Origin: Solirubrobacteraceae bacterium
Lineage (GTDB): Bacteria > Actinomycetota > Thermoleophilia > Solirubrobacterales > Solirubrobacteraceae
Assembly: GCA_017882445.1 (NCBI GenBank)
Contig: JADGPK010000017.1
Coordinates: 1-48,781, forward strand
DNA length: 48,781 bases
Reading direction: 5' to 3'
Within the stretch, counting starts at the first letter, position 1; each line of letters begins with the position of its first letter. A model generated the notes under the pieces. The model made no database searches. It was not told where the DNA came from and saw only the letters and a list, made by a program, of their open reading frames with translations. Below, one piece after another: positions 16,784-25,551 of the stretch. A program made the position numbers and the translations under genes.

Positions 16784-17763
16784 GCGAGGCTAAGAGGGTC
16801 GCTGTCCTGAAGGGCGGCCGCTCGCTCGAGCGCGCCGTGTCGCTGCGCTCCGGCGCCCAGGTGCAGGACGGCCTGCAGCGGCTGGGTCACGAGGTGATCG
16901 CGATCGACGTCGGCCCGGAGCTCGTGGGAGAACTGCTCGCGAGCGAAGCTGACGTGGCGTTCATCGCGCTGCACGGGCGCGACGGCGAGGACGGCACGGT
17001 GCAGGGGTTGTTGGAGGCGATCGGGCTGCCCTACACGGGGTCGGGCGCCGCGGCATGCATGCGCGCTACGAACAAGGTGCTCGCGAAGCACCTGATGCGC
17101 GAGGCGGGCATCCCCACACCGGGCTTCCACTCTCTGCGTGAGACGTCGATCAAGGAGCTGGGCGCCGCCGCGGCGCTCGCGCCCATGGAGAGAGGGCTCG
17201 GCTTCCCGCTGGTGGTCAAGCCCGCCAAAGGAGGATCGGCGCTGGGCGTCAAGTTCGCGCGCACGAGCAAGGAGCTCCCCGGCTCGCTGGTGGGCGCCTT
17301 CTCCTACGACCACACCATCCTGCTCGAGCGCTACGTGCGGGGACGCGACCTCGCCGTGTCGATCCTCGACACCGAGGGCCGTCCGTCGAGGAGCGCACCC
17401 GCGGATGAGCGGGCTGCGGCGCTGCCGGTGGTCGAGGCGGTTCCGCGCGAGGAGGACTTCTTCGACTACGAGTCCCGGTATGAGATCGGGATGACCACCT
17501 TCGTGTGCCCGGCCGAGCTCCCGCCCGAGACGACCGCCCGCGCACAGGAGCTGGCGGTGGAGGTGTACGAGCTGCTCGGGTGCCACGGCGTGGCACGCGT
17601 CGATCTGATGCTCGAGCACGACAGCGACGAGCTGTGGGTGCTCGAGACCAACGTTGTACCCGGACTGACCGAGACCAGCCTCCTGCCCCAGGCCGCCGAC
17701 GCGGCGGGGGTCGGGTTCGACGAGCTGCTGGAGAGGATCCTGGCCAGCGCCTGGACGCGCTAG
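16780..17763 (+). CDS. ddl: D-alanine--D-alanine ligase
   Basis: This ATP-grasp ligase makes the D-Ala-D-Ala dipeptide for peptidoglycan precursors. The 327-residue protein shows LKGGRSLERAVSLRSG at the N-terminus (the usual G-G-x-S-x-E substrate loop), VFIALHGRDGEDGTVQG-like residues near 65-82, YTGSG, the ATP-binding VVKPAKGGSALGV, and the metal-binding end RVDLMLEH...ETNVVPGLTETS. The usual E-(I/V)-N-T-x-P-G is here ETNVVPG, a mild variant. It is coupled to the aminotransferase upstream (ATGA). Its TAG stop forms CTAG with the stop of the convergent gene, so no terminator separates the two. Confidence 0.9.
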   Translation: MSEAKRVAVLKGGRSLERAVSLRSGAQVQDGLQRLGHEVIAIDVGPELVGELLASEADVAFIALHGRDGEDGTVQGLLEAIGLPYTGSGAAACMRATNKVLAKHLMREAGIPTPGFHSLRETSIKELGAAAALAPMERGLGFPLVVKPAKGGSALGVKFARTSKELPGSLVGAFSYDHTILLERYVRGRDLAVSILDTEGRPSRSAPADERAAALPVVEAVPREEDFFDYESRYEIGMTTFVCPAELPPETTARAQELAVEVYELLGCHGVARVDLMLEHDSDELWVLETNVVPGLTETSLLPQAADAAGVGFDELLERILASAWTR

Positions 17764-18251
17764 CTTTCGCCCGCGGCGAAGTCCTCCGGCGATACCTGGT
17801 CGAGGAACTCCTTGAACTTCTCGACCACGTCGTCGGACTCCTCGACGTCGTGCTCGAACTCGATGGCCGACTCGGAGATGACCTCCTCGGCGGCGTAGAT
17901 GGGCGCGCCCGAGCGTACCGCCAGTGCGATGGCGTCACTGGGACGAGAGTCGATTTCAAGCTCGCGGCCCCCGACGCTGAGGGTTATGGAGGCGAAGAAG
18001 GTGTTCTCGCGCAACTCCGTCACCGAGACCTGGGTGCACTTGACGTCGAGCTCGCCGAGGATGTCGCACAGCAGATCGTGGGTCATCGGGCGCGGGGTGC
18101 CTGCGCCCTGCAGCTTCATCAGGATGGACGCGGCCTCGGGGTGCCCGATCCAGATCGGCAGGAACTTGTTGCCGTCGACCGTCTTCAGGAGCACGATCGG
18201 CTGCTTGCCAACCATGTCGAAGCTGACGCCATAGATCACCATCTCCTGCAC
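17760..18251 (-). CDS. Bifunctional nuclease family protein (DUF151)
   Basis: This 163-residue protein is typical of the BFN/DUF151 family. It shows MVIYGVSFD, LLKTVDGNKFLPIWIGHPEA, PMTHDLLCDIL, FFASITLSVGGRELEIDSRPSDAIALAVR and the acidic C-terminal tail. Plant homologues cut DNA and RNA, and the bacterial function is unsettled. The GTG start at 18251 is preceded by a strong GGAGG with 7-base spacing. A TATACT -10-like hexamer lies just upstream (complement of 18280-18285), but there is no clear -35. Confidence 0.9.
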   Translation of the reverse strand: MQEMVIYGVSFDMVGKQPIVLLKTVDGNKFLPIWIGHPEAASILMKLQGAGTPRPMTHDLLCDILGELDVKCTQVSVTELRENTFFASITLSVGGRELEIDSRPSDAIALAVRSGAPIYAAEEVISESAIEFEHDVEESDDVVEKFKEFLDQVSPEDFAAGES

Positions 18252-18351
18252 AAAGATCCTCCGAACGGGGGGAAGTCAGAGTATAGGTACCGGCTTGGGC
18301 TCCCGGCCAGCCCGCCAGGCGGCCTTCCGCCGGCTCAGCGGGTCCGGGAAG

Positions 18352-18804
18352 TCAAGCCGTCGCCCGGAAGCTCCAGAGCTTGTTGCCCAGGAAGTTAAGG
18401 GGCGTCGAGGCGGCGACGGCGAGCGCCTGGGCGGGCACCTTGGCGACACCGGCGCTCTCCACCAGCAGCGTGAGCAGCAGCAGACTGAACCCGAACGCGA
18501 CGACGCTGACCGCAAGGAAGCGGATCGCCTGAAAGCGGACCTGTCCATCGCGCGCGTCGAACGTCCAATGGCGGTTGAGCGCGAAGTTGTTGAGCACCGC
18601 GACCAGCCACGCTGCGACCGCCGCGACATGGTAGTCGGCGCCGATTGGGTGCACGAACAGCGCGTACACGGCGAGGTTGACCACGAACCCGATGCCGCCG
18701 ACGAGACCGAAGCGGACGAGCTGCAGCCAGTTCGCCGGCTTGCGCATGCCGTGAAGTAGGCGTAGGTGCGGTCGGATCTCGACTGCGGTGGCCTCCTCGG
18801 GCAT
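18352..18804 (-). CDS. GtrA family membrane protein
   Basis: This small four-helix membrane protein has 150 residues. The family pattern is present: LVRFGLVGGIGFVVNLAVYALF, then NNFALNRHWTF, and the C-terminal STPLNFLGNKLWSF. GtrA proteins are thought to move polyprenyl-phosphate-linked sugars across the membrane for cell-surface polysaccharide or teichoic-type modification. No dedicated glycosyltransferase is adjacent, although the GT-C-like protein at 11230-13032 could be a partner. The 100 bases between it and the DUF151 gene hold GC-rich inverted repeats but no clear terminator. Confidence 0.88.
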   Translation of the reverse strand: MPEEATAVEIRPHLRLLHGMRKPANWLQLVRFGLVGGIGFVVNLAVYALFVHPIGADYHVAAVAAWLVAVLNNFALNRHWTFDARDGQVRFQAIRFLAVSVVAFGFSLLLLTLLVESAGVAKVPAQALAVAASTPLNFLGNKLWSFRATA

Positions 18805-18855
18805 CTCGTCAGGGTAGCGACACTTCCAGGCGGACGCTGTCGCTAGCCTAGAAGG

Positions 18856-19653
18856 ATGGACTCGAGGCGGAAGGTGATCACGGCGCTCGGAGGGATGGTG
18901 GCCGCCGCCGCCCTGGCCGCGTGCGGAGAAGCACCGGTGGGGTCCGTGGCGAACGTCTCAAAGACGCATGCGCAGGGCGGGGCTCCCGGGGGGCCGCTCA
19001 CCGCGGGCACCGGGGGCGCCGCGGGCGCTGCCAAGGAGGTTTCAGACCCCCAGGAAGCCAGCAGCTTCCCGGTTCCCGCATCGGTCCATCACGCCGCAGC
19101 GGCCTCGCCGGCGACGGCAGGGGCGGAGGTGATTGCGGCCGGGGCGCCCTCGGACGCCGAAGTGCGGCGGGAGCTCTCACAGATGCAGGCGCTGGAACGC
19201 AGCGCAAAGCAGGCGCAGCAGCAGCGGCTGACGCCGGTGCCAGGCGGCGAGTCGATCGGCGGCAACGGAACGCTCCCGATCACCCAGGGCATTCCCGAAG
19301 TGATCCAGAAGGTGATCGCCGGGGCGAACGAGATCGCGGACTTTCCGTACGTGTTCGGCGGTGGACACGTCTCCTTCGTGGACAACGCCTATGACTGCTC
19401 CGGGTCGGTGAGCTACGCGCTCGCCGCCGGTGGCCTGTTGAGCTCACCGGAGACCTCGGGAGAACTCGAGAGCTGGGGCGCGCCCGGTCCTGGGCGCTAC
19501 ATCACCGTGTATGCGAACGCCGGCCACACCTACATGTACGTCGACGGGATCCTGTACGACACGGCGGGGCGCAGCGGCGTATACGCGTCCCGCTGGCAGG
19601 TCAGCTCGGTGAACAACTCCGGGTTCGTGGCCCGCCACTGGCCAGGGCTGTAG
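18856..19653 (+). CDS. NlpC/P60-like (C40) peptidase lipoprotein
   Basis: This is a predicted lipoprotein of 265 residues, with signal sequence and lipobox ALAAC (Cys 23). Residues 25-150 are a low-complexity Ala/Gly/Pro linker with a short helical stretch. The C-terminal domain carries the catalytic cysteine C181 in YDCSGSVSYAL, preceded by PYVFGGGH, and a histidine H224 in NAGHTYMYVDG, matching C40 peptidoglycan endopeptidases. The third polar residue is not obvious to me. It probably acts on the outer face of the membrane in cell-wall turnover. The M23-like protein nearby is on the opposite strand. Confidence 0.85.
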   Translation: MDSRRKVITALGGMVAAAALAACGEAPVGSVANVSKTHAQGGAPGGPLTAGTGGAAGAAKEVSDPQEASSFPVPASVHHAAAASPATAGAEVIAAGAPSDAEVRRELSQMQALERSAKQAQQQRLTPVPGGESIGGNGTLPITQGIPEVIQKVIAGANEIADFPYVFGGGHVSFVDNAYDCSGSVSYALAAGGLLSSPETSGELESWGAPGPGRYITVYANAGHTYMYVDGILYDTAGRSGVYASRWQVSSVNNSGFVARHWPGL

Positions 19654-19708
19654 CGATGGCTGGCGGCGCGAGCTGGCAGCGCGGCACGCCGCACACAGGA
19701 GCCCGGCG

Positions 19709-19915
19709 ATGACCGCGGTCGTTGCGGCCCTCTTGAGCGGCCTCATCCCGCTCGCGCTCGACGGGGAATCGGCCGCGGAATCGGGTGGCCACGGCAATGC
19801 CATCGCAGTCGTCTCGATCGTGTCGATCGCCGGCGGCTACCTGTTGCTGTTCGTGCTGTGGCGCTACGTGTTCAGCGCGAAGGCACGGGCCAGGCGCGGA
19901 GAGCCGCCCGACTGA
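19709..19915 (+). CDS. Small single-span membrane protein
   Basis: This 68-residue protein is preceded by AGGAG with 9-base spacing before ATG 19709. The N-terminus is mildly hydrophobic and is followed by one clear membrane helix (about 32-56, AIAVVSIVSIAGGYLLLFVL). The cytoplasmic tail is basic, KARARRGEPPD. I do not recognise a family. It lies 55 bases after the C40 peptidase lipoprotein and may be co-transcribed with it. Confidence 0.6.
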   Translation: MTAVVAALLSGLIPLALDGESAAESGGHGNAIAVVSIVSIAGGYLLLFVLWRYVFSAKARARRGEPPD

Positions 19916-19951
19916 GCGGCGAGAAGGACACGGCCGCGAGCCGGGTCGTGG

Positions 19952-20689
19952 CTAGTGGCTGCGGGTGCCGCGGCGGCGCGCCCTGGCGGCCGCGGCGCGC
20001 CGGGCGACATAGGCGACGGCGGTCCTGTGGGCGGAGGTCAGGTCGTGGAGCACTTCCTGCGAGGTTTCGCCGCGCGCGGGCAGCTCTTCGGGGTTGCTCG
20101 CGCCGGACGGAAGCATCCCGATCTCCAGGTGCGGGGCCGAGGAGATGCCGACGGTCCCGCAGCCGACGTCGGCGATCGGCTGCCCGGCGCTGACGTGAGC
20201 GCCGACCGGCTCGAGGGCCGGGGCGGCGTGGCCGTAATAGATGTAGCGGCCCTGATCGGGCCCGCTGTCGAGCAGCAGCACGGGCGCTGAGGGCCCGAAC
20301 CCGTCGAGGCCCTCCTGGACGATCGTGCCGCTCCCCACCGCGAGCTCGCGCAGGTGGGAGCCGCACTGGTTGGCGTTGCCGCCGAGGTCGACTCCCTGGT
20401 CGAGCGACCACCAGCCCCGAGGGGCGACGCGAGAGAGCGGGTAGAGCGGAAACACCCAGCCGGTCGGACCGGGCGGATAGGGGCTGCCCGCGAAGACCGG
20501 CGCCGATGCGACCGTCGTGCCCCCCGTCGCGCTGGGAGTCATCGCGGGCGCGGGAGCGGGCGTTGCGGGCGATGCGGCCGCCTGCGTGCCGCCGGTGGTG
20601 GCTGCGAGGGCCTCGTGCGCGGCCGCCGGGAGCGCCAGGAGCAACACGAGCACGGCTGTGAGCGTATGCGTCAGTGGGCGCCGTCGCAA
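19952..20689 (-). CDS. Secreted M23-like (LytM fold) protein, DQGVD variant
   Basis: This 245-residue secreted protein has a signal peptide ([20 protein letters not shown]), a Pro/Ala/Thr linker to about residue 75 and an M23-type domain. The classical zinc ligands are changed. The HxGxD motif reads DQGVD (97-101), so the His is Asp. The terminal HxH reads HLE (187-189), so the last His is Glu. H154 in YYGHAAP is kept. The protein is probably a binding or regulatory relative of lytic peptidases, or a variant enzyme. The start is TTG 20689, with GAGAGG about five bases before it. A c-di-AMP riboswitch precedes it. The C-terminus is a highly basic tail. Confidence 0.82.
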   Translation of the reverse strand: MRRRPLTHTLTAVLVLLLALPAAAHEALAATTGGTQAAASPATPAPAPAMTPSATGGTTVASAPVFAGSPYPPGPTGWVFPLYPLSRVAPRGWWSLDQGVDLGGNANQCGSHLRELAVGSGTIVQEGLDGFGPSAPVLLLDSGPDQGRYIYYGHAAPALEPVGAHVSAGQPIADVGCGTVGISSAPHLEIGMLPSGASNPEELPARGETSQEVLHDLTSAHRTAVAYVARRAAAARARRRGTRSH

Positions 20690-20702
20690 AGTTGCCTCTC
20701 TT

Positions 20703-20829
20703 CGTCGGCCGACGGGGTTAGCTGACGGGCTAGCGACCTGCGCCTCCCGCGGATTACCGCGGAACTCGCCCCAACAACTCGGTTCCCCCGCTCCCGGACA
20801 CGTGTCAGGGATTAGGCGGGCGCAAGACT
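20703..20829 (-). ncRNA. c-di-AMP riboswitch (ydaO-yuaA class) in the M23-like gene leader
   Basis: Read on the minus strand, the leader contains the conserved blocks of this class in the right order: CGCCTAATCC, GGAGCGGGGGAACCGAG, TTGGGGCGAGTT, a GC stem-loop, then CCCGTCAGCTAACCCCGTC. The block ends about 13 bases before the TTG start and its GAGAGG ribosome site, so ligand binding could affect termination or ribosome access. In actinobacteria this class usually controls cell-wall hydrolases, which fits the gene downstream. The boundaries are approximate. Confidence 0.88.
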
Positions 20830-20994
20830 AGCGCAAGCCGAGGGCAGATCTCGCCCAGAAGTAAAGGTGGCGGTCCTTTTGTTCCGAAACAGCGGCATCG
20901 CACAACATCCGTCCAGGGGCACGCAAACTTCGACAGATTCGTGCTCCGAGTCCCGATTTGGCCGGCGACCAGCCGCACATCAATGAGAGATCGT

Positions 20995-23424
20995 ATGTCT
21001 ACAACCGAGAACAGCCGCTCCCCCAGGGCCACTGCAACCGAACCGGTGCCCCGCACCGGCGGAGCACGGCGCCGGGGGCCTCTCGCCCACGGGCGCAGTG
21101 GGGTGGGCGTGGGCGTGGCCGTGCTGGTGATGCTCGCGGGACTGCTCGCGGCGGTGCTCGGCGCGCAAGCGGTGGCTCGCTCGGATGCCGACAAAGCACA
21201 GCTCACCTTCCACCTGTCCGCGGCGGAGATCGCCTCGACGCTGAAGCTCTCGATCCAGCACGAGGAAGACCTGGTGGTCGGCGCAAGCGCATACATCGTC
21301 GGTAATCCCAACGCGTCCGCCGCCGACTTCGACCGCTGGGCGGAATCGGTGCACGCGATGCAACGCTATCCCGAGCTGGAGAACATAGGCCTCGTGAAGT
21401 TGGTGCCCGCGGCCCATCTCGCGGCCTTCCAGGCGCGCATGGCCGCCAACCCCCTGCGACCGTTCGGGCCGAACTCGTCGGGACCGATCGAAGGCGGCGA
21501 AGTCCTCCCTCCGGGGAGCCGGCCGTTCTACTGCCTCGCGGTGGCTGGCATAGCACGGAACTTCGAACGTTATGTGCCCGCCGGGCTGGACTACTGCTCA
21601 CTGGCCCCGACGCTGATGACGGCTCGAAACTCGGGTGTGCCCAGCTACGGCCCCTTCGTGGAGGCGGGCAACACGACCCTGGGCGTCGAGACCCCGGTGT
21701 ACATCGGAGGGGTGGTCTCGCCGACGGTGAAGGGCCGTCGTCGGGCCTTCTGGGGATGGCTCGGCGAGCTGCTGGTGCCCGAAGTCGCACTGTCCAGAGC
21801 GCTGGTGGGTCATCCCAACTTCGCCGTCAAGTTCACCTACGACTCGATCTACTCGCACGTCGTCTTCGACAGCGGGCACGCCGGGCCCGGGGCGCAGCGC
21901 TCGAAGATCGACCTCCACAACGGATGGACGGTCGAGAGCTACGGCCCAGCCGCTGCGAGCGGAGTACTCGCCGACACGCACTCGCTGACCCTGCTGATCG
22001 GCGGAACCCTCCTCAGCGTCGTGGTGAGTCTGCTCCTGCTCGTGCTCGGCACGGGACGCAGGCGGGCGCTGTCGCTCGTACGCCAGAAGACCCGCGAGCT
22101 GTCCCATCAGGCTCTCCACGACACGCTCACGGGGCTGCCGAACCGCGCGCTCGTGCTCGACCGCGCCGAGCAGATGCTCGCTCGAACGGCCCGCCAGCCG
22201 GGCGTGTTGGCGGGTGCGCTGTTCATCGACATCGACGGCTTCAAGCATGTCAACGACAACCTCGGGCACGCGGCCGGAGATCAGCTCCTGAAGACCGTCG
22301 GCGAACGACTCCAGGGCGTGGTACGCGACGAGGACACCGTCGGTCGTCTCGGCGGGGACGAGTTCGTCGTCCTGGTCGATTCGAGCACGGCCGAGGCGAC
22401 GATCGATCTACTCGCCGACCGGCTGACCGAAGTCCTGCGCGAGCCGGTTGAGCTCGACGACGGCCGCAAGATCTTCTCCGTGACCGTGAGCATCGGGGTG
22501 GCCGTCGGACAGTACGCGACCCCCGACACCCTGTTGCGCGACGCGGACCTGGCCCTGTATGCGGCCAAGGCCGCCGGGAAGGACCGCTACGCGCTGTTCG
22601 ACTCGAGCATGAACGCCGGCACCGAAGGACGTCGGGAGCTCGAGGCCGATCTCGGCGTGGCGATGCAGCAGGAGCAGTTCTTCCTGCTCTACCAGCCGAT
22701 CTTTGATCTGACCAGCCGCGAGGTCGTCGGCGTCGAGGCGCTCATCCGCTGGCAGCACCCGGTGCGCGGGATCGTGGCACCCGACAGCTTCATCCCCCTG
22801 GCCGAGGAGAGCGGCATGATCGTGCCGATCGGGCGCTGGGTTCTCCAGGAGGCCTGCCGTCAAGCGGCGGTATGGGCTCGCGCGGGCCTGGGGATCGGTA
22901 TGGCGGTGAATGTCTCCGCCTATCAACTCGAGCGCAGCGGCTTCGCCGACGACGTCAGGCGTGCGCTGCAGGACTCGGGAATCGAGTCTTCGCTTCTGAT
23001 GCTCGAGATCACGGAGACGACACTCATGCGCGATGTCGCCGCGGCGTGCGATCACCTCAAGGAGATCAAGGCTCTAGGCGTACGAGTCGCAATCGACGAT
23101 TTCGGCACCGGATACGCCTCGCTCTCCCACCTGCAGCGCATGCCGGTGGACATCCTCAAGATCGACAGGAGCTTCATCGCGGCGTTGACCGACGGCGGCC
23201 AGGCCCGCGAGCTGCTCGAGGCCATCCTCGGCGTCGGGCAGGCGCTCTCGCTGTCCGTGGTCGCCGAGGGGATCGAGGAGCACAGCCAGATGAACACGCT
23301 CCGGGAGATGGGCTGCGAGATGGCGCAGGGCTTCCTGATGGGCAGGCCCAGTGCGGGTGAGGTGATCGAGGGCCTGCTCGGTCCTCGTGCCGCCCAACGG
23401 ACCGTCGGTTCCCCCTCGAGCTGA
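20995..23424 (+). CDS. CHASE-GGDEF-EAL membrane protein, c-di-GMP synthesis and breakdown
   Basis: This is a membrane-bound c-di-GMP turnover protein of 809 residues. A first membrane helix at about 36-60 is followed by a CHASE-like extracytoplasmic sensor (about 75-325). A second helix sits near 333-355, then the GGDEF and EAL domains. The cyclase motif GGDEF is intact at 453-457, with the inhibitory I-site RDED at 444-447 exactly five residues before it. The phosphodiesterase EAL motif at 581-583 and the later NVSAYQLE, EITETTLM, DDFGTGYASL and AEGIEEHSQ motifs are also intact. Both activities are therefore possible. I chose ATG 20995. An upstream ATG at 20983 and a GTG at 20941 are also in frame. 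A binding-protein fragment follows its stop in the same frame. Confidence 0.92.
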   Translation: MSTTENSRSPRATATEPVPRTGGARRRGPLAHGRSGVGVGVAVLVMLAGLLAAVLGAQAVARSDADKAQLTFHLSAAEIASTLKLSIQHEEDLVVGASAYIVGNPNASAADFDRWAESVHAMQRYPELENIGLVKLVPAAHLAAFQARMAANPLRPFGPNSSGPIEGGEVLPPGSRPFYCLAVAGIARNFERYVPAGLDYCSLAPTLMTARNSGVPSYGPFVEAGNTTLGVETPVYIGGVVSPTVKGRRRAFWGWLGELLVPEVALSRALVGHPNFAVKFTYDSIYSHVVFDSGHAGPGAQRSKIDLHNGWTVESYGPAAASGVLADTHSLTLLIGGTLLSVVVSLLLLVLGTGRRRALSLVRQKTRELSHQALHDTLTGLPNRALVLDRAEQMLARTARQPGVLAGALFIDIDGFKHVNDNLGHAAGDQLLKTVGERLQGVVRDEDTVGRLGGDEFVVLVDSSTAEATIDLLADRLTEVLREPVELDDGRKIFSVTVSIGVAVGQYATPDTLLRDADLALYAAKAAGKDRYALFDSSMNAGTEGRRELEADLGVAMQQEQFFLLYQPIFDLTSREVVGVEALIRWQHPVRGIVAPDSFIPLAEESGMIVPIGRWVLQEACRQAAVWARAGLGIGMAVNVSAYQLERSGFADDVRRALQDSGIESSLLMLEITETTLMRDVAAACDHLKEIKALGVRVAIDDFGTGYASLSHLQRMPVDILKIDRSFIAALTDGGQARELLEAILGVGQALSLSVVAEGIEEHSQMNTLREMGCEMAQGFLMGRPSAGEVIEGLLGPRAAQRTVGSPSS

Positions 23425-23802
23425 CGCGTCCTTCGGCACGCCGAGTACGCGGTCCGTCGCCGCGCGTCGCGTCGCGAGAAGGCCGTCACCGTGCTCACCT
23501 ACAACGACCAGAACGGCGCCAACCTCGCGATCTCCAGTGGCCGCGCCGAACTCGGCATGGCCGACTCGCCGATCGCCGCCTACCAGGTCAAACAGTCCAA
23601 TGGCGGTTTCAAGATCATCGGGCAGACCTACGGCACGGCGCCATACGGCCTGGCGATCCCGAAGCACAGCGGCATGACCACACCGGTTCTGGCTGGTATC
23701 AAGGCGCTGATCGCAGATGGCACCTATCTGCAGATCCTCAACCAGTGGGGCGTGCAGGCCGGCGCGATCACCACGCCGAAGATCAACGGCGCCACGGGCT
23801 GA
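23425..23802 (+). pseudogene. Truncated amino-acid ABC transporter substrate-binding protein (C-terminal part only)
   Basis: The frame after the GGDEF-EAL stop reads directly into the last ~100 residues of a family 3 solute-binding protein: NDQNGANLAISSGRAELGMA, DSPIAAY, TYGTAPYGLAIPKHSGM, ADGTYLQILNQWGV. The signal peptide and the first lobe, roughly 150-200 residues, are missing. A GTG at 23491 with GAAGG 8 bases before it could still start a 103-residue product, but this cannot form a two-lobed binding protein. The fragment stops 12 bases before the permease gene. This looks like a deletion that fused the flank of the c-di-GMP gene to the transporter operon. Confidence 0.8.
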
Positions 23803-23814
23803 TCAGAGGCGCGG

Positions 23815-24747
23815 GTGTCCTCCACCGAGGTCACCAGCGGGGCGGGGCGGCCCGATGACATAAGGGCCGTCCCCGTCCGTCGGCCGGGACGTTGGATCGC
23901 CGCCGCGATCGTGCTCGTGATCGCGGCGGCTGTCGTCCGCTCGGTCGCGACGAACCCGCGCTTCGAATGGAGCGTCGTCGGGAACTTCCTGTTCGACGCA
24001 CGCATCCTGCATGGGCTCGTGGTCACGCTCGAGCTGACGGTGATCGCGATGGCGATCGGGATCGCGCTGGGCGTGATCCTCGCCGTGATGCGCCTGTCGC
24101 CCAACCCGCTCGTGTCCAGCGCGAGCTCTTTCTACATCTGGTTCTTCCGTGGCACGCCTGTGCTGGTGCAGCTGCTCTTCTGGTACAACATCGCCGCCCT
24201 CTATCCCAAGATCGCACTGGGGATTCCGTTTGGACCGGCGTTTGTGCACGCCGACGCGAACACGCTGATCACGTCGTTCGTGGCGGCGATCCTCGGCCTG
24301 GGACTCAACGAGGGCGCCTACATGGCGGAGATCGTGCGTGCAGGGATCATCTCGGTCGAGGAGGGCCAAGTCGATGCGGCACAGTCGCTGGGCATGACAC
24401 GCCTGCAGACGATGCGCCGGATCGTGCTGCCGCAGGCGATGCGGGTGATCATCCCGCCGACGGGCAATGAGACGATCTCGATGCTGAAGACCTCCTCACT
24501 CGCGAGCGTGATCGTCGTCACCGAGCTGCTGCGGGCGGCCGAATCGATCTACGATGTGAACTACAAGACGATCCAGCTGCTGATCGTCGCGAGCGTGTGG
24601 TACGCCGCATGCACGAGCGTGCTCTACGTCGGGCAGTATTACCTGGAGCGCTACTACGGGCGCGGTGCCTCACGCGAGCTGCCCCCCACTGCGCTGCAGC
24701 GGCTCCGCATGCTCTCGCTGCGCTCACCTCGGAGCGGGGGCGTGTGA
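23815..24747 (+). CDS. Polar amino-acid ABC transporter permease (GlnP/HisM family)
   Basis: This 310-residue membrane subunit of an amino-acid importer has a hydrophobic helix at about 27-45, then the family core [51 protein letters not shown] and the EAA loop [19 protein letters not shown] that contacts the ATPase. [20 protein letters not shown] follows. The start is GTG 23815. Its binding protein is truncated immediately upstream, so import would need a binding protein encoded elsewhere. The stop overlaps the ATPase GTG start. Confidence 0.92.
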   Translation: MSSTEVTSGAGRPDDIRAVPVRRPGRWIAAAIVLVIAAAVVRSVATNPRFEWSVVGNFLFDARILHGLVVTLELTVIAMAIGIALGVILAVMRLSPNPLVSSASSFYIWFFRGTPVLVQLLFWYNIAALYPKIALGIPFGPAFVHADANTLITSFVAAILGLGLNEGAYMAEIVRAGIISVEEGQVDAAQSLGMTRLQTMRRIVLPQAMRVIIPPTGNETISMLKTSSLASVIVVTELLRAAESIYDVNYKTIQLLIVASVWYAACTSVLYVGQYYLERYYGRGASRELPPTALQRLRMLSLRSPRSGGV

Positions 24748-25508
24748 GCGAGCCGATGGTCAAGGCCGAGGGAGTGCGCAAGCGCTTCGGGCGCCTGGAG
24801 GTGCTGAAGGGAATCTCCCTGGAGGTCGAGCCGGGCGAGGTGATGTGCCTGCTCGGCCCGTCGGGCTCGGGCAAGTCAACGTTCCTGCGCTGCATCAACC
24901 ACCTCGAGCGAATAAACGCGGGCCTCCTGTCGGTCGACGGAGAGCTCGTCGGTTACCGCCCGGTCGGCGACAAGCTGCACGAGCTGCGCGAGTCGGAGAT
25001 CGCGCGCAAGCGAGCCGAGATTGGCATGGTCTTCCAGCATTTCAATCTGTTCCCCCACATGACGGCGCTCGAGAACGTCACGTGCGCGCCCATGAGGGTG
25101 AAGAAGCTGCCCCGCGAGCAGACGCGCCGGCGCGCGTGCGAGCTGCTCGACCGGGTCGGCCTGGCCGACAAGCACGACGCCTACCCCACACAGCTCTCGG
25201 GCGGTCAGCAGCAGCGCGTGGCGATCGCCCGGGCACTCGCGATGGAACCGAAGCTGATGCTGTTCGACGAGCCGACCTCGGCATTGGATCCGGAGCTCGT
25301 CGGCGAGGTGCTAGGGGTCATGAAGCAGCTTGGTGGCGAGGGGATGACGATGATCGTGGTGACGCACGAGATCGGCTTCGCCCGCGAGGTCGCCAACACG
25401 GTCGTGTTCATGGACGCCGGGGTCGTGGTCGAGTCTGGCGCGCCCGCCGACGTGCTGGGCTCTCCGCGGCACGAGCGCACGAGGGAGTTCCTCTCGAAGG
25501 TGCTGTAG
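24744..25508 (+). CDS. Polar amino-acid ABC transporter ATP-binding protein (GlnQ family)
   Basis: This ATPase subunit has 254 residues. It shows Walker [11 protein letters not shown]-loop [13 protein letters not shown], signature LSGGQQQR, Walker [15 protein letters not shown] and switch His in VVTHEIGFA. An insertion near 65-85 ([20 protein letters not shown]) is common in this branch. The GTG start overlaps the permease stop as GTGA and has GGAG upstream, and an ATG at 24756 is an alternative. Together with the permease it forms an importer for a polar or basic amino acid that cannot be named from sequence. Confidence 0.93.
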   Translation: MSEPMVKAEGVRKRFGRLEVLKGISLEVEPGEVMCLLGPSGSGKSTFLRCINHLERINAGLLSVDGELVGYRPVGDKLHELRESEIARKRAEIGMVFQHFNLFPHMTALENVTCAPMRVKKLPREQTRRRACELLDRVGLADKHDAYPTQLSGGQQQRVAIARALAMEPKLMLFDEPTSALDPELVGEVLGVMKQLGGEGMTMIVVTHEIGFAREVANTVVFMDAGVVVESGAPADVLGSPRHERTREFLSKVL

Positions 25509-25551
25509 GCGCGAGCTCCGCCAGCCCTCGAGACAACCGCCTACGCGGACA

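Noticed and set aside
23491-23802. Intact small binding protein
   Set aside because: The residues match only the C-terminal portion of family 3 binding proteins. There is no signal peptide or first lobe.
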